A stretch of 64,000 nucleotides of DNA from Bifidobacterium callitrichidarum (GTDB lineage: Bacteria; Actinomycetota; Actinomycetes; Actinomycetales; Bifidobacteriaceae), in the NCBI RefSeq assembly GCF_003129905.1, contig NZ_QFFM01000015.1, forward strand, positions 18,334 to 82,333, read 5' to 3'. Below are positions 34,352 through 45,871 of the stretch, piece by piece; positions within the stretch are counted from its first letter, which is position 1, and each line of letters starts with the position of its first letter. A program made the position numbers and the translations under genes. Below the pieces are notes generated by a model. The model was not told the origin of the DNA and made no database searches. It worked only from the letters and a program-made list of their open reading frames with translations.

Positions 34352-36607
34352 ATGGCACAGGCCAAGCACAAGGCGACCATCTACGACATAGCCAAGGAAG
34401 CGGGCGTAAGTCCCTCGACGGTCTCCCGCGCGCTGAGCCAGCCGGGCAGGATCTCGGCCAAGACGGAGTTCCGCATCCGGCGCATCGCCGAACAGCTCGG
34501 CTATCTGGCTTCGGACGACGACTCGTCGGACAGCCCGCTGCCGGCCACCGGCATGATCGCGGCCATCGTACCCACGCTGACCAACGTCCTGTACGCCACT
34601 GCCATCAACGCCATGCAGCGACGGCTCGAATCCAAGGGCTATGGTCTCATCGCCTTGGACACCGACCAGAAACCGGCGGTCGAGCGTAAGGCCATGTCCT
34701 ATGTGATGCGCAACGTGGATGGTGTGGCGCTGCTTTCCTCACGGCTGAGCGAGCCGGATATCCGCCGTATCACGCTGGTCCGGCCGGTCATCCTGCTCAA
34801 TCGCGCCATCCCCGGGCTTTCCAGCGTCACGGTGGATGTGGCGCATGCCATCGACGACGCCGTTCACGCACTCAAGGAGGCCGGCCACTCCTCCATCACC
34901 TACCTGGCGGGACCGGCCAGCTCATGGGCGAACGAGTACCGTCGCCGCTGCATCCGAGCCGCCGCGTTCCGTTATGACATGACCTATCGCGTGGTACGAG
35001 AATGCGAGCCGAGCGTCGCCGGCGGAGGCAAGGCCGCGGAACAATATCTCATTCGTCCCACGGATGCCGTGTTCGCCTTCAACGACGCGGTGGCGGCCGG
35101 CTTCATCGCCGCGGCCAGACGCAATGGGCTGCGCGTGCCCGAGGACGTCTCGGTGATCGGCTTCGATAACACGGAGATGTCCTCGCTGCTCTCCCCCACG
35201 CTGAGCACCATCGATATGAAGGCCGCGCAGATGGCCGTGCGCGCCGCGGACGCACTGGTCTCCGCCGTGCGCAATCCGGAAGGCAATCGCCCCGAGCCCA
35301 TAACATTGACCGCAGAATTCCTGCAGCGCGATTCGGTGAACGGTCACAAGCGGTCCACGATGAAGATCGGCCCGTACGCGGAGATCAGGCGTTCGAGCGA
35401 CAGCATCGTGCTCACCATGCTGTCCAACGCCTTCAACGAGACGATGCCGCGCATCAACGAATTCATGCGCACCCACCCGCACATCATCATCGATCCCATC
35501 GAGGGGCGCACGCAGGAGAATACGCTGTCCCTGTACTGGGAGCGTGTGATCAACCACCGTTCCGTGCCGGACATCATCAACGTGGAACGCACCGCATTGC
35601 CGCAGCTGGCCGCATCGGGCGCCCTGCAGGACCTGTCAGGGCCGGACATCGAGCGGGAGCTTGGCGCGAAGGTGGACCGCGCGGCATGGCAGTCGGCCCA
35701 TTACGCCGGCCGGTTGTATGGCATTCCCGGCGACCAGTCGCAGACCGCCATGTTCTACCGGGCCGACCTGTTCCGCCATTACGGGCTCGAAGTGCCGCAG
35801 ACGTGGGACGAATTCTATGAGGAGGGCGTGGCGCTGCATGCACGTAACCCGCAGCGCTACATGGGCGTCCTTGACACCACGGATGTGCAGCATTACCTCT
35901 CGTTCTTCCGTTCGGCCAGCGTGAGGCCGTGGACGGTTGAGGACGATTCGACCATCACCTTCCATATGCGCGACGATCTGGTACGGTCCGTGGCCGAGTT
36001 CATCCAGCAGTGCATCGACGACGGCGCACTCAGGGCGGAACCGATGTGGGACAACCGGTACATGCGCGCCGAGTCCGGCACCTATCTGACGGTGACGTAT
36101 GCGAACTGGCTGGGCAAGATTCTCGCCGCCTCCTATCCGGCGGACAAGGGGCTGTGGAAGGTGACGCTGCCTCCCGCGTTCTCCGATCCGAGCCGGGTGT
36201 CCACGGCCGAGATCGGCGGATCCACCATGGCAATCAGCGCCGGTTTACCACCCGCGCGTCTTCAGGCCGCGATGGCGTTCATCCGTTGGTTCCAGCTCGA
36301 CCCGGTCTCCGTCGAACTGCGCGCGCCGGGCGGCGTGTCCGCAGCGGCCGGCTATGTGGAGGATCTGACGCGGCGCGGCACGGTGGACCCGTACTTCGAT
36401 CAGCCGATATACGACGTGTATGCCAAATCCGCGGCATTGGTGAACCGGGATTGGGACAATCTGCCGTTCTTCAGCCAGCTCGACGCCGAGTTCGCCCGTC
36501 TGATCGCCCCCTCGCTACGCCCTGGCGGCCGCTCCCCGGACCTGTTCGACGAATGGGAGCGACGTCTCAAGATCTACGCCGTCTCCCAAGGCTTCACCGT
36601 GCGGTGA
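34352..36607 (+). CDS. Fusion regulator: LacI repressor joined to a full ABC-type solute-binding domain
   Basis: The 751-residue protein starts with a LacI helix-turn-helix (TIYDIAKEAGVSPSTVSRALS, about residues 9-29), followed by a complete LacI effector domain ending VSVIGFDNTEMSSLLSPTLSTIDM (to about 325). It then continues for about 400 residues with an extracellular solute-binding-protein fold of the SBP_bac_1 type: TMLSNAFNETMPRINEFMRTHP, YGIPGDQSQTAMFYRADLFRHYGLEVPQTWDEFYEEG and FIRWFQLDPVSVELR. There is no signal peptide or membrane helix, so the transport-type domain must work in the cytoplasm, presumably as a second ligand sensor. GAGGAGG precedes the ATG at 34352. It is divergent from GH115 and is the likely local regulator. 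The whole frame is uninterrupted, so the fusion is not an obvious artefact. Confidence 0.85.
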   Translation: MAQAKHKATIYDIAKEAGVSPSTVSRALSQPGRISAKTEFRIRRIAEQLGYLASDDDSSDSPLPATGMIAAIVPTLTNVLYATAINAMQRRLESKGYGLIALDTDQKPAVERKAMSYVMRNVDGVALLSSRLSEPDIRRITLVRPVILLNRAIPGLSSVTVDVAHAIDDAVHALKEAGHSSITYLAGPASSWANEYRRRCIRAAAFRYDMTYRVVRECEPSVAGGGKAAEQYLIRPTDAVFAFNDAVAAGFIAAARRNGLRVPEDVSVIGFDNTEMSSLLSPTLSTIDMKAAQMAVRAADALVSAVRNPEGNRPEPITLTAEFLQRDSVNGHKRSTMKIGPYAEIRRSSDSIVLTMLSNAFNETMPRINEFMRTHPHIIIDPIEGRTQENTLSLYWERVINHRSVPDIINVERTALPQLAASGALQDLSGPDIERELGAKVDRAAWQSAHYAGRLYGIPGDQSQTAMFYRADLFRHYGLEVPQTWDEFYEEGVALHARNPQRYMGVLDTTDVQHYLSFFRSASVRPWTVEDDSTITFHMRDDLVRSVAEFIQQCIDDGALRAEPMWDNRYMRAESGTYLTVTYANWLGKILAASYPADKGLWKVTLPPAFSDPSRVSTAEIGGSTMAISAGLPPARLQAAMAFIRWFQLDPVSVELRAPGGVSAAAGYVEDLTRRGTVDPYFDQPIYDVYAKSAALVNRDWDNLPFFSQLDAEFARLIAPSLRPGGRSPDLFDEWERRLKIYAVSQGFTVR

Positions 36608-36627
36608 CAAATCCGTAAAAACAAATC

Positions 36628-36746
36628 GGCTCCCCTCTTTGAGGGGAGCTGTCGAACGAAGTGAGACTGAGGGGAGCACCACGGAATATCCCGTCGCCCC
36701 CCCCCCAGTCAGCTTCGCTGACAGCTCCCCTCAGAGAGGGGAGCCT
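36628..36746. repeat. REP-like inverted repeat with a C10 tract
   Basis: Left arm GGCTCCCCTCTTTGAGGGGAGCTGTCG and right arm CAGCTCCCCTCAGAGAGGGG AGCC bracket a short spacer. A run of ten C (36697-36706) precedes the right arm. It separates the convergent fusion-regulator and secA genes; each arm can form a terminator-like hairpin. Confidence 0.75.
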
Positions 36747-36806
36747 TCGCGGCGCATAGCCGCTCACCTCGCCTGTGGAGGCAAGCGACCTGCACCTAAC
36801 AATGCA

Positions 36807-39728
<2,922 letters not shown>

Positions 39729-39816
39729 TGGGTTTCTCCCTTGATTGGTTTCGGTGGTGTCCGCGTACCACGATACCGTCCGGGAGCGTCAGTCGCCGCG
39801 TTTTTCGACCATATTA

Positions 39817-39857
39817 CGAAAAATGGGTCGCTCCCCTCGTTTGGGAAGCGACCCATT
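39817..39857 (-). terminator. Terminator after hpf
   Basis: On the minus strand AATGGGTCGCT and AGCGACCCATT form the stem, followed by TTTTTCGTAATA. Confidence 0.85.
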
Positions 39858-39899
39858 CATCAGCTATCGATGGTTATCCGGCCTCTGCGGCCGTCGGCA

Positions 39900-40562
39900 T
39901 CAGTCCTTCTTGACGTTCTCCGGGGTATCGATCTCGAAGACGCCGTAGCTCCAGCCGTGACGGTGGTAGACCACGGACGGACGGCCGGTCTCCTTGTTGA
40001 CGAACAGGAAGAAGTCGTGTCCGATCAGCTCCATCTCGTACAGCGCCTCGTCGATGCTCATCGGCTCGGCGATGTGCAGCTTGCGGCGGATGACGATCGG
40101 GGTGTCCCCAACCTGGACCTCCACGGATTCGCCGGGGCCGAGATCGGAAGCCACGGCGGCCTCCGGGCTGTTGTTCGGCTCTTCCTCGACCTCTTCGACC
40201 TCGGGTTCCGGAGCGGCCACGCCCAGATCCACCGGCACCGGGTTCGTGTAGCCGCGGCGGTGATCCTTGCGGCGGTCACGGGTGCGGCGCAGACGAAGGG
40301 TCAGCTTGTCCAGCGCCATATCCAGCGCGCTGAACTCGTCCGTGCTGGAGGCCTCGGCGCGCACCACGGTGCGGCCGGCGATAACGGTGATTTCCACGCG
40401 CTTGGCGGTATCGGCCTGGCGCGGGTTGCCCTCATGGGTCAGCACGATCTGCGCGCGCTGTGCGTCCGGGGCGATAGCGGTCACACGATTCATCTTGGTC
40501 TCGACGACATCACGGAACCTCTGCTTAACCTGCGTGTGGCGTCCGGTAACGACGATTTCCAT
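39900..40562 (-). CDS. hpf: Long-form ribosome hibernation promoting factor
   Basis: The 220-residue protein dimerises 70S ribosomes in stationary phase. The N-terminal HPF/RaiA domain (MEIVVTGRHTQVKQRFRDVVETKMNRV... to about residue 105) binds the 30S decoding region. A Pro/Glu/Val-rich linker (about 115-155) leads to the C-terminal dimerisation domain VIRRKLHIAEPMSIDEALYEMELIGHDFFLFVNKETGRPSVVYHRHGWSYGVFEI, typical of the long form. GGAGGTCAAC precedes the ATG. Confidence 0.95.
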   Translation of the reverse strand: MEIVVTGRHTQVKQRFRDVVETKMNRVTAIAPDAQRAQIVLTHEGNPRQADTAKRVEITVIAGRTVVRAEASSTDEFSALDMALDKLTLRLRRTRDRRKDHRRGYTNPVPVDLGVAAPEPEVEEVEEEPNNSPEAAVASDLGPGESVEVQVGDTPIVIRRKLHIAEPMSIDEALYEMELIGHDFFLFVNKETGRPSVVYHRHGWSYGVFEIDTPENVKKD

Positions 40563-40746
40563 GTTGACCTCCTATATGACTCAAGCGGTTTGGCCCGCTA
40601 TATGCGTCCCGTACAGCATCATTACCGTGCGGGTAAGTTTCATTGTAGACGAACAATGGGTGAATCCTCGGCAACTCGCCCAGAGAAAACTCTTTCTTTC
40701 CCGACACGGTTCCGAAACATGCCACGACGTAGCCTGATGGGTCGAT

Positions 40747-40789
40747 TTGTTTTCCCTAGAGGAAAGCCTTATACTTTCCTGTAAGGAAA
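40747..40789 (+). promoter_or_regulatory. Promoter overlapped by two identical-type palindromes (TTTCC-N5-GGAAA)
   Basis: TTGTTT (40747-40752) and TATACT (40770-40775) are 17 bp apart. TTTCC-CTAGA-GGAAA (40751-40765) overlaps the -35 end and spacer; TTTCC-TGTAA-GGAAA (40775-40789) covers the -10 edge and start site. The centres are 24 bp apart. The layout is that of a repressed promoter, with the winged-helix protein encoded at 41624 as the obvious candidate repressor. Confidence 0.75.
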
Positions 40790-40856
40790 ATAAAATGATC
40801 CCGATTGACCAGCTGCCAACGATGACGGGTCTCGGATCAATGGAAAGGAAACCGCG

Positions 40857-41621
40857 ATGAAGCGTTCTATTCCCAATGACGCGCACAAGGTCACCCATGC
40901 ATCGCCCGGAACCGGCACGCCCATGGTCCTCCCCGACGCGACGGCTCCATTGACGTCCAATGAGGCTGCCCAGATCCTGAGCGACATCGAACGCGACCGT
41001 TCGTCATTGGCGTCCCGTCTGTCTCCTCCGCGATGGCTGTACCCGACAATCGCGCTGCTCGTGGCCTTCGATGTGCTGGGTTTCCAGATCAGCAGCGCGT
41101 TCGATTCCTGGACGAGCAACCGTCTTGCGGCGCTCCGGGATACGTACGATGCGGCAATCAGCCAGGCCTCATACCGGAACATCCCGGCCGGGGAAATCGA
41201 TGACCATTTTCAGCCGTTGATTGATGAGATGCTGAGGTACGGCCTGTACAGCCAATGGTGCGCATGGCTATGCCTGGCCATTGATCTGATCTGCCTCGTC
41301 GTGGCCTATCAGATGATGCGCTGGCTGGCCAATATGCAAGGGGCGAACGACCGACGCAGCATCGGCATTCCTCTGCTGTGGCCCTGGTTCCTCACCTTCG
41401 GGGTGCGGCCGATGAATGTGCGGATGCATGTGCTGCATGCCGCGATGTATGTCATGCTCATTGCCTATGTGGGCTCGCTCGTTTATCTGAATTGGAGCGG
41501 CGACGACCCGTTCCGCACCGCATGGTGGACCATGGTGGCCACTTTGCTATGGTCGGTGTTCTTCGTGGCGAGCGAGACCCGTTACGACCGTCTTGCGTCT
41601 CAGGCGTTGGCGAAGATATAG
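40857..41621 (+). CDS. Polytopic membrane protein of unknown function, cotranscribed with a regulator
   Basis: The 254-residue protein has a hydrophilic N-terminus of about 65 residues and four probable membrane helices (PTIALLVAFDVLGFQI; CAWLCLAIDLICLVVAY; HAAMYVMLIAYVGSLVYL; TAWWTMVATLLWSVFFVAS). I do not recognise a domain with certainty. AAGGA stands 8 nt before the ATG. The next gene, a winged-helix regulator, begins 2 nt after its stop, so the two are translated from one message under the palindromic promoter at 40747. This pairing recalls membrane-protein/repressor modules that respond to membrane or antimicrobial stress, which is inference. Confidence 0.75.
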   Translation: MKRSIPNDAHKVTHASPGTGTPMVLPDATAPLTSNEAAQILSDIERDRSSLASRLSPPRWLYPTIALLVAFDVLGFQISSAFDSWTSNRLAALRDTYDAAISQASYRNIPAGEIDDHFQPLIDEMLRYGLYSQWCAWLCLAIDLICLVVAYQMMRWLANMQGANDRRSIGIPLLWPWFLTFGVRPMNVRMHVLHAAMYVMLIAYVGSLVYLNWSGDDPFRTAWWTMVATLLWSVFFVASETRYDRLASQALAKI

Positions 41622-41623
41622 CC

Positions 41624-41953
41624 ATGCCATCGAGGAAGTCAAAGCAGGCACCGGTCGAACCGCGTTTCGACCCGGTGATTCACGAACCGATGCGGCTGCG
41701 CATCTGCGGCATCCTCGCCACAGTGGACGAGCTCCAGTTCGCCGCGATCAGGGACACATTGGGCATGAACGACGCGGCCTGCTCCAAACATCTGAAGACG
41801 CTCGCCGATTGCGGGTACGTCTCCGTGTCCAAACGGGAGGCGGACGACAGCCGCCACATGGTGCGATGGTATGCGATGACGCCGGCCGGACGTGCCGCAT
41901 TCGACGCTCATCTCGCCGAGATCAAGCGCATCGCCGCCGGCATCGTCGATTAG
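41624..41953 (+). CDS. Small winged-helix transcriptional regulator (HTH_34-like)
   Basis: The 109-residue protein is one winged-helix domain: RLRICGILATVDELQFAAIRDTLGMNDAACSKHLKTLADCGYVSVSK with the wing READDSRHMVRWYAMTPAGRAAFDAHL. This is the pattern of the single-domain MarR/ArsR-like repressors that bind DNA as dimers and often autoregulate. The start is set by the ATG 2 nt after the stop of the membrane-protein gene. The palindromic sites at 40751 and 40775 in its own promoter have the spacing expected for two dimers. Confidence 0.82.
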   Translation: MPSRKSKQAPVEPRFDPVIHEPMRLRICGILATVDELQFAAIRDTLGMNDAACSKHLKTLADCGYVSVSKREADDSRHMVRWYAMTPAGRAAFDAHLAEIKRIAAGIVD

Positions 41954-41964
41954 CCGATGCTGTA

Positions 41965-42084
41965 GGCTCTGTTAAACCAAGATTGACATACCCCTTATTG
42001 GCTCCCCTTGTCAGGGGAGCTGGCGGCGAAGCCGACTGAGGGGTAGTCCAAGGGAGTTCACGTCAATCTTGGTTTAACAGAGCC
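41965..42084. repeat. MITE-like element, short version, reverse orientation
   Basis: GGCTCTGTTAAACCAAGATTGACAT and its complement ATGTCAATCTTGG-TTTAACAGAGCC-type end bracket an inverted copy of the REP arm. No direct target duplication is seen; instead the flanks CTGTA and TACAG extend the palindrome by five bases. Confidence 0.8.
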
Positions 42085-42166
42085 TACAGAAAACCTCCCG
42101 GAATCATCGGAAGAGGCGGAATAGCGATGCATCGAACGAGAGGAATCGCAAAGAAGAAAAGAAAAT

Positions 42167-42535
42167 GAGACCTCTTATACCCCGGGTTCTGTCGTCTGCA
42201 GCGCGAACGCCGCAGACGGATGGCCATCCATCTCGACCTGACGTCGCCGTCAGGCTCTAGCAGCCTACCCGATGGCATGGGCGAGCAGCCCTTACCGCCA
42301 TCTGCTTGGCCTTGCTCCCGATGAGGCTTGCCATGCGGCCCACTGTTACCAGAGGCCCGGTGGTCTCTTACACCGCCGTTTCACCCTTACCCGTCGAGGA
42401 CGGGCGGTCTGTTCTCTGCTGCGCTATCTCTCAGGTCACCCTGGGCGGACGTTATCCGCCATCGTGCTCTGCGGAGCCCGGAAGTTCCTCAGCCGATCCC
42501 AATGAAGATCACGGCCGCGGCCATCAAGAGGTCTC
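42167..42535 (-). ncRNA. rnpB: RNase P RNA (bacterial type A)
   Basis: This is the catalytic RNA that matures tRNA 5' ends. The P1 helix is explicit: GAGACCTCTT at the 5' end (42535 downwards) pairs with AAGAGGTCTC at the 3' end (42176-42167). The conserved P4-region segment appears as GAGGAACTTCCGGGCTCC near the 5' end, and the 3' region contains ACAGAACCCGGGGTATAAGAGG. A TATAAT box at 42545-42550 places the transcript start near the P1 helix. The 3' side continues into TTTTCTTTTCTTCTTT, a T-rich stretch. The element boundaries are estimated from P1. Confidence 0.9.
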
Positions 42536-42544
42536 AAGCCGACA

Positions 42545-42550
42545 ATTATA
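42545..42550 (-). promoter_or_regulatory. rnpB -10 box TATAAT
   Basis: A perfect consensus TATAAT on the minus strand lies 9 nt before the first base of the P1 helix, as expected for a strong stable-RNA promoter. Confidence 0.75.
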
Positions 42551-42628
42551 CATAGGGCATGGAAAACGAACCCATTACCCCGGCAGGACACACAGGAGAC
42601 AAGGAAAGCCGGCAGCGCCCCCAGCAGT

Positions 42629-43321
42629 TCAGTTGAGAAGTTCCGCGGCCACGCGACGGAGGGTTTCGGGACTGTGCCCTTTCCGCCCGCCGGCCGACCA
42701 GAAACGCCGTTGGCGTACCTGACGGTCAAGCCCTTTCGTCTTACGCGCCACCCGGCGGCCGAGCTCCCATGCCGCGTCCTCGAACACACCCCGCCGTTCG
42801 GCCTCGTCAGCCACCTGCTGCGCCAATGCACGGTCCACACCCTTGCGGGAAAGCTCCATCACGGCGCCGCGACGACCCATCATACGGCCGGCGCAGACCC
42901 GAATCACCGATTCGGCGTAGTCCTCGTCGTTCAGCAGCCGCACCGCAATCAGACGTTCGATGACGCACTCAACCGTATCCTCGGCATATCCCTTGCCCAG
43001 CAAACGGTCTCGCAATGCGCCGGACGAACGTGGCGCGGCATCCAACAGCCTCAATGCCGCGTCACGGCAGGAATCCTCGTCGTCAGCGTCATCCAAATCA
43101 TCGGTGTCATGAGCGGCACCCGTCACCGGCCATCGACCGCTTGTTCCGCGATCGGCAGCCGACTCGCCATCAACGGATTCGAACCGTCGTTCCCCGGTAG
43201 CTTCAACGGGCGCACCCTCGAACATCCGCATGCGGGACGAGGTATCCGCCCGGTCATCAACACAATCCTGCGGAGCAATCGCGACCGGATTGCTCCGCAG
43301 GAACGCTTCGGCATCAATCAT
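42629..43321 (-). CDS. recX: RecX-family regulator of RecA
   Basis: The 230-residue protein is an all-helical RecX that binds within the RecA filament groove and inhibits it. The helical repeats are visible in ALRLLDAAPRSSGALRDRLLGKGYAEDTVECVIERLIAVRLLNDEDYAESVIRV. An acidic N-terminal extension of about 80 residues (many Asp/Glu) precedes them and is longer than usual. Its ATG begins 2 nt after the recA stop codon, so the two genes are translationally coupled. Confidence 0.9.
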   Translation of the reverse strand: MIDAEAFLRSNPVAIAPQDCVDDRADTSSRMRMFEGAPVEATGERRFESVDGESAADRGTSGRWPVTGAAHDTDDLDDADDEDSCRDAALRLLDAAPRSSGALRDRLLGKGYAEDTVECVIERLIAVRLLNDEDYAESVIRVCAGRMMGRRGAVMELSRKGVDRALAQQVADEAERRGVFEDAAWELGRRVARKTKGLDRQVRQRRFWSAGGRKGHSPETLRRVAAELLN

Positions 43322-43323
43322 TA

Positions 43324-44529
43324 TCAGGCCTGATCCGCGGCATCCTTGGCGGGCGCGGTCTTCGCAGACTTGGCCTGCTGCTTGGCTGCCGCAGCCTTGC
43401 TGTCCTTGGCGATGTCGGCGGCTGCGGCCTCGCTGGCGGCTGCGGCCGCGGTGGCTTCCTCATCCTCGGCGAACTGGTCGGAGGGGGCGATGAGGCCGAA
43501 TTCGGCCTTGACCTTGTTCTCGATCTCCTCGGTGATGGCCGGGTTGTCCTTGAGGAACTGGCGCACCTTCTCGCGGCCTTGGCCGAGCTGGTCGCCTTCG
43601 TAGGTGAACCAGGAGCCGGATTTCTTGACCACGCCGACCTGCTGGGCCATGTCGATGACCGAACCTTCACGGGAGATGCCCTCGCCGTAGAGCATGTCGA
43701 ATTCGGCGGACTTGAAGGGCGGGGCCATCTTGTTCTTGACCACCTTGACGCGGGTGCGGTTGCCCACCGCCTCGTCGCCGTTCTTGATGGTCTGGATGCG
43801 GCGGATGTCCATGCGCACGGAGGCATAGAACTTCAGGGCCTTACCACCGGTGGTGGTTTCCGGGCTGCCGAAGAACACGCCGATCTTCTCACGCAGCTGG
43901 TTGATGAAGATGGCGGTGGTGCCGGCCTGAGCCAAGGCTCCGGTCATCTTACGCAGGGCCTGGCTCATAAGCCGGGCCTGCAGACCCACGTGGCTGTCTC
44001 CCATGTCGCCTTCGATTTCGGCCTTGGGCACCAGTGCGGCCACCGAGTCGATGACGATGACGTCCAGCGCACCGGAACGGATGAGCATGTCGGCGATCTC
44101 CAGTGCCTGCTCACCGTTGTCCGGCTGGGAGACGATAAGCGAATCGGTGTCCACGCCGAGCTTGCGGGCGTAGGCCGGATCCAGGGCGTGTTCGGCATCG
44201 ATGTACGCGGCCACGCCGCCTTTCCTTTGGGCGTTGGCCACCACGTGCAGGGCCAGCGTGGTCTTACCGGAGGATTCGGGACCGTAGATCTCCACGATGC
44301 GGCCCTTGGGCAGGCCGCCGATGCCGAGTGCCATATCAAGGGCGAGCGAGCCGGTGGAAATCACCTCCACGTTCTGTTCGGGCCGGTCGCCCAGCCTCAT
44401 TGCGGAGCCTTTGCCGAAGCTTTTTTCCACCTGCGCCAGCGCGGTGTCCAGCGCGGCCTTGCGCTTGGGATCGATCTCGTGCTTGGCGGGGGCTGCCGGC
44501 TCCTTGGCCGTCTTGGTCTCAACTGCCAT
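43324..44529 (-). CDS. recA: Recombinase RecA
   Basis: The 401-residue ATPase catalyses strand exchange and activates LexA cleavage. Walker A is [11 protein letters not shown], Walker B lies in [13 protein letters not shown], and loop L2 matches [29 protein letters not shown]. The C-terminal 60 residues are an Ala/Lys-rich tail longer than in E. coli RecA. The Shine-Dalgarno AAGGAGAAATC precedes the ATG. An SOS box and a -10 element lie about 200 nt upstream, giving a long untranslated leader. Confidence 0.98.
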   Translation of the reverse strand: MAVETKTAKEPAAPAKHEIDPKRKAALDTALAQVEKSFGKGSAMRLGDRPEQNVEVISTGSLALDMALGIGGLPKGRIVEIYGPESSGKTTLALHVVANAQRKGGVAAYIDAEHALDPAYARKLGVDTDSLIVSQPDNGEQALEIADMLIRSGALDVIVIDSVAALVPKAEIEGDMGDSHVGLQARLMSQALRKMTGALAQAGTTAIFINQLREKIGVFFGSPETTTGGKALKFYASVRMDIRRIQTIKNGDEAVGNRTRVKVVKNKMAPPFKSAEFDMLYGEGISREGSVIDMAQQVGVVKKSGSWFTYEGDQLGQGREKVRQFLKDNPAITEEIENKVKAEFGLIAPSDQFAEDEEATAAAAASEAAAADIAKDSKAAAAKQQAKSAKTAPAKDAADQA

Positions 44530-44734
44530 GATTTCTCCTTGTCGAAGTCGTGTGCGGACAGGTCACCTTCACCGTATGGCCGCATGTCGGAGACCGGACG
44601 CCGGACACGGTCCGGTGGTTCCAGCTTGTTCGGCGGTGTCACGCGGATTCGATTGGAACCGCGTGAGCCTTGCCGTTACGGTGTCAGCGAGGCATTCCAC
44701 CGCACACCGGCGTGGCTGCCTGTCACTGGGGATA
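44530..44734 (-). other. recA 5' leader, about 200 nt, no gene
   Basis: The stretch between the recA ATG and its predicted transcript start contains no coding frame with a ribosome-binding site. I see no strong hairpin or riboswitch pattern. Confidence 0.4.
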
Positions 44735-44764
44735 ACTATAACCCCACAGGCGAACATTTGTTCG
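44735..44764 (-). promoter_or_regulatory. recA promoter with LexA (SOS) box
   Basis: CGAACATTTGTTCG (44751-44764) is a perfect palindrome of the actinobacterial/Gram-positive LexA type. TATAGT on the minus strand (44740-44735) lies just downstream, so LexA would cover the -35 region of recA. Confidence 0.85.
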
Positions 44765-44881
44765 ATTATGACGGATCTCGCAGCGAAGCAAGGCCCATGA
44801 ACGCCGGAATCACAACCGACACGCTGATACGCCCGTACGGCACCGGCCGATTACGACAATCGACGATCTATCTCACGTGAC

Positions 44882-45115
44882 TCAAGCCGCGGGCATGGGC
44901 GGCGCGTTGTGATCACTACCCCATCGCTTGGAATCCGGAATCTCCATCTGGTCGCACAGCACGTTCCACACCACGCGGGGCTCCTCCCCCGCATCCAACG
45001 CTTCGACGACGGTCATGTTCGCCAGTTTGGGCATACGCTGATCGTGCGCAATCGACCGCCCGTAGGTGCGGCCGAACACTTCCTCGAGCAGCTGCCAGAA
45101 TTCCCGTTCACGCAT
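44882..45115 (-). CDS. DUF3046 protein
   Basis: The 77-residue protein matches the small actinobacterial DUF3046 family encoded upstream of recA: REREFWQLLEEVFGRTYGRSIAHDQRMPKLANMTVVEALDAGEEPRVVWNVLCDQMEIP. Function is unknown. Its place between clgR and recA is conserved in many actinobacteria. There is no clear Shine-Dalgarno before the ATG. Confidence 0.85.
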   Translation of the reverse strand: MREREFWQLLEEVFGRTYGRSIAHDQRMPKLANMTVVEALDAGEEPRVVWNVLCDQMEIPDSKRWGSDHNAPPMPAA

Positions 45116-45170
45116 ACCCGCCAGTCTGCCACCACCCGGCGGACAGGCCTTCGGTCACAATCGGCATAAG

Positions 45171-45206
45171 AAAAAGCCCGCCGAGCCACAATGGCAAGGC
45201 GGGCTT
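45171..45206 (-). terminator. Terminator after the clgR-type gene
   Basis: On the minus strand AAGCCCGCC pairs with GGCGGGCTT around a 15-nt loop, followed by TTTTTCTTATG. It separates clgR from DUF3046. Confidence 0.9.
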
Positions 45207-45240
45207 GATATCAACTCAATCACTACGCCACAGGCGCCGA

Positions 45241-45762
45241 TCAGGCAGCCTGCACGGAATCGAGGTAATCGGCCACCATGCGCAGCATCTGCGCGGTGGA
45301 CACGCCGAGCGAGTCGGCGATCGAGCTCAGCAGTTCGGAGCTGGCCTCCTTCTGGCCACGCTCCACCTCGGACAGGTAACCGAGCGACACACCGGCCTTC
45401 TCGGACACCTCACGCAGCGTGCGGTGGTCACGTGTGCGCAGATCGCGCAGGACATGGCCGATCGCGCCACGCAGCGACACCTCGCGCGGTTCCTCCGCCA
45501 CGGGAGCCGATGCGACGGCCGCATGCTGCGGTTTATACGAGGCATCCTCCTCCTGCCACATGCGGTCACGCGCGGCCTGACGCTCGTCCTTGGCCTTCTT
45601 GGCGGCCTGGGCCTTGAGCACCTGCTGCTGGGCGAACATCACCGCACGGCGCTGCGCCGGGGTCAGTTCACGCATACGGGCCATGCCCGGCTGCACAGCC
45701 ATAGGCTTCCTGGCGGCCGTTTCCATCTGCTCGTTCATACGGGTCATTGTTTCGACTGTCAT
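45241..45762 (-). CDS. clgR: ClgR/PopR-type XRE transcriptional activator
   Basis: The 173-residue protein has a C-terminal Cro/C1 helix-turn-helix ([47 protein letters not shown]) and ends in hydrophobic residues followed by AA, as in ClgR proteins whose C-terminal end is recognised by Clp protease. ClgR activates clp protease genes in actinobacteria. The N-terminal 90 residues form a charged Lys/Ala/Gln coil not usual in the family. GGAGGGGCT precedes the ATG at 45762. Its place between cinA and DUF3046-recA matches the conserved actinobacterial order. Confidence 0.82.
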   Translation of the reverse strand: MTVETMTRMNEQMETAARKPMAVQPGMARMRELTPAQRRAVMFAQQQVLKAQAAKKAKDERQAARDRMWQEEDASYKPQHAAVASAPVAEEPREVSLRGAIGHVLRDLRTRDHRTLREVSEKAGVSLGYLSEVERGQKEASSELLSSIADSLGVSTAQMLRMVADYLDSVQAA

Positions 45763-45871
45763 AGCCCCTCCAATAGTCGGTTCGTTATGTCCTACTGGAT
45801 ACAACACCACCCGCACCCGGTTTTATTCCTGAAAACTTGCTGTGAATAGACTCAAGTTTTGCTTGGCATGG

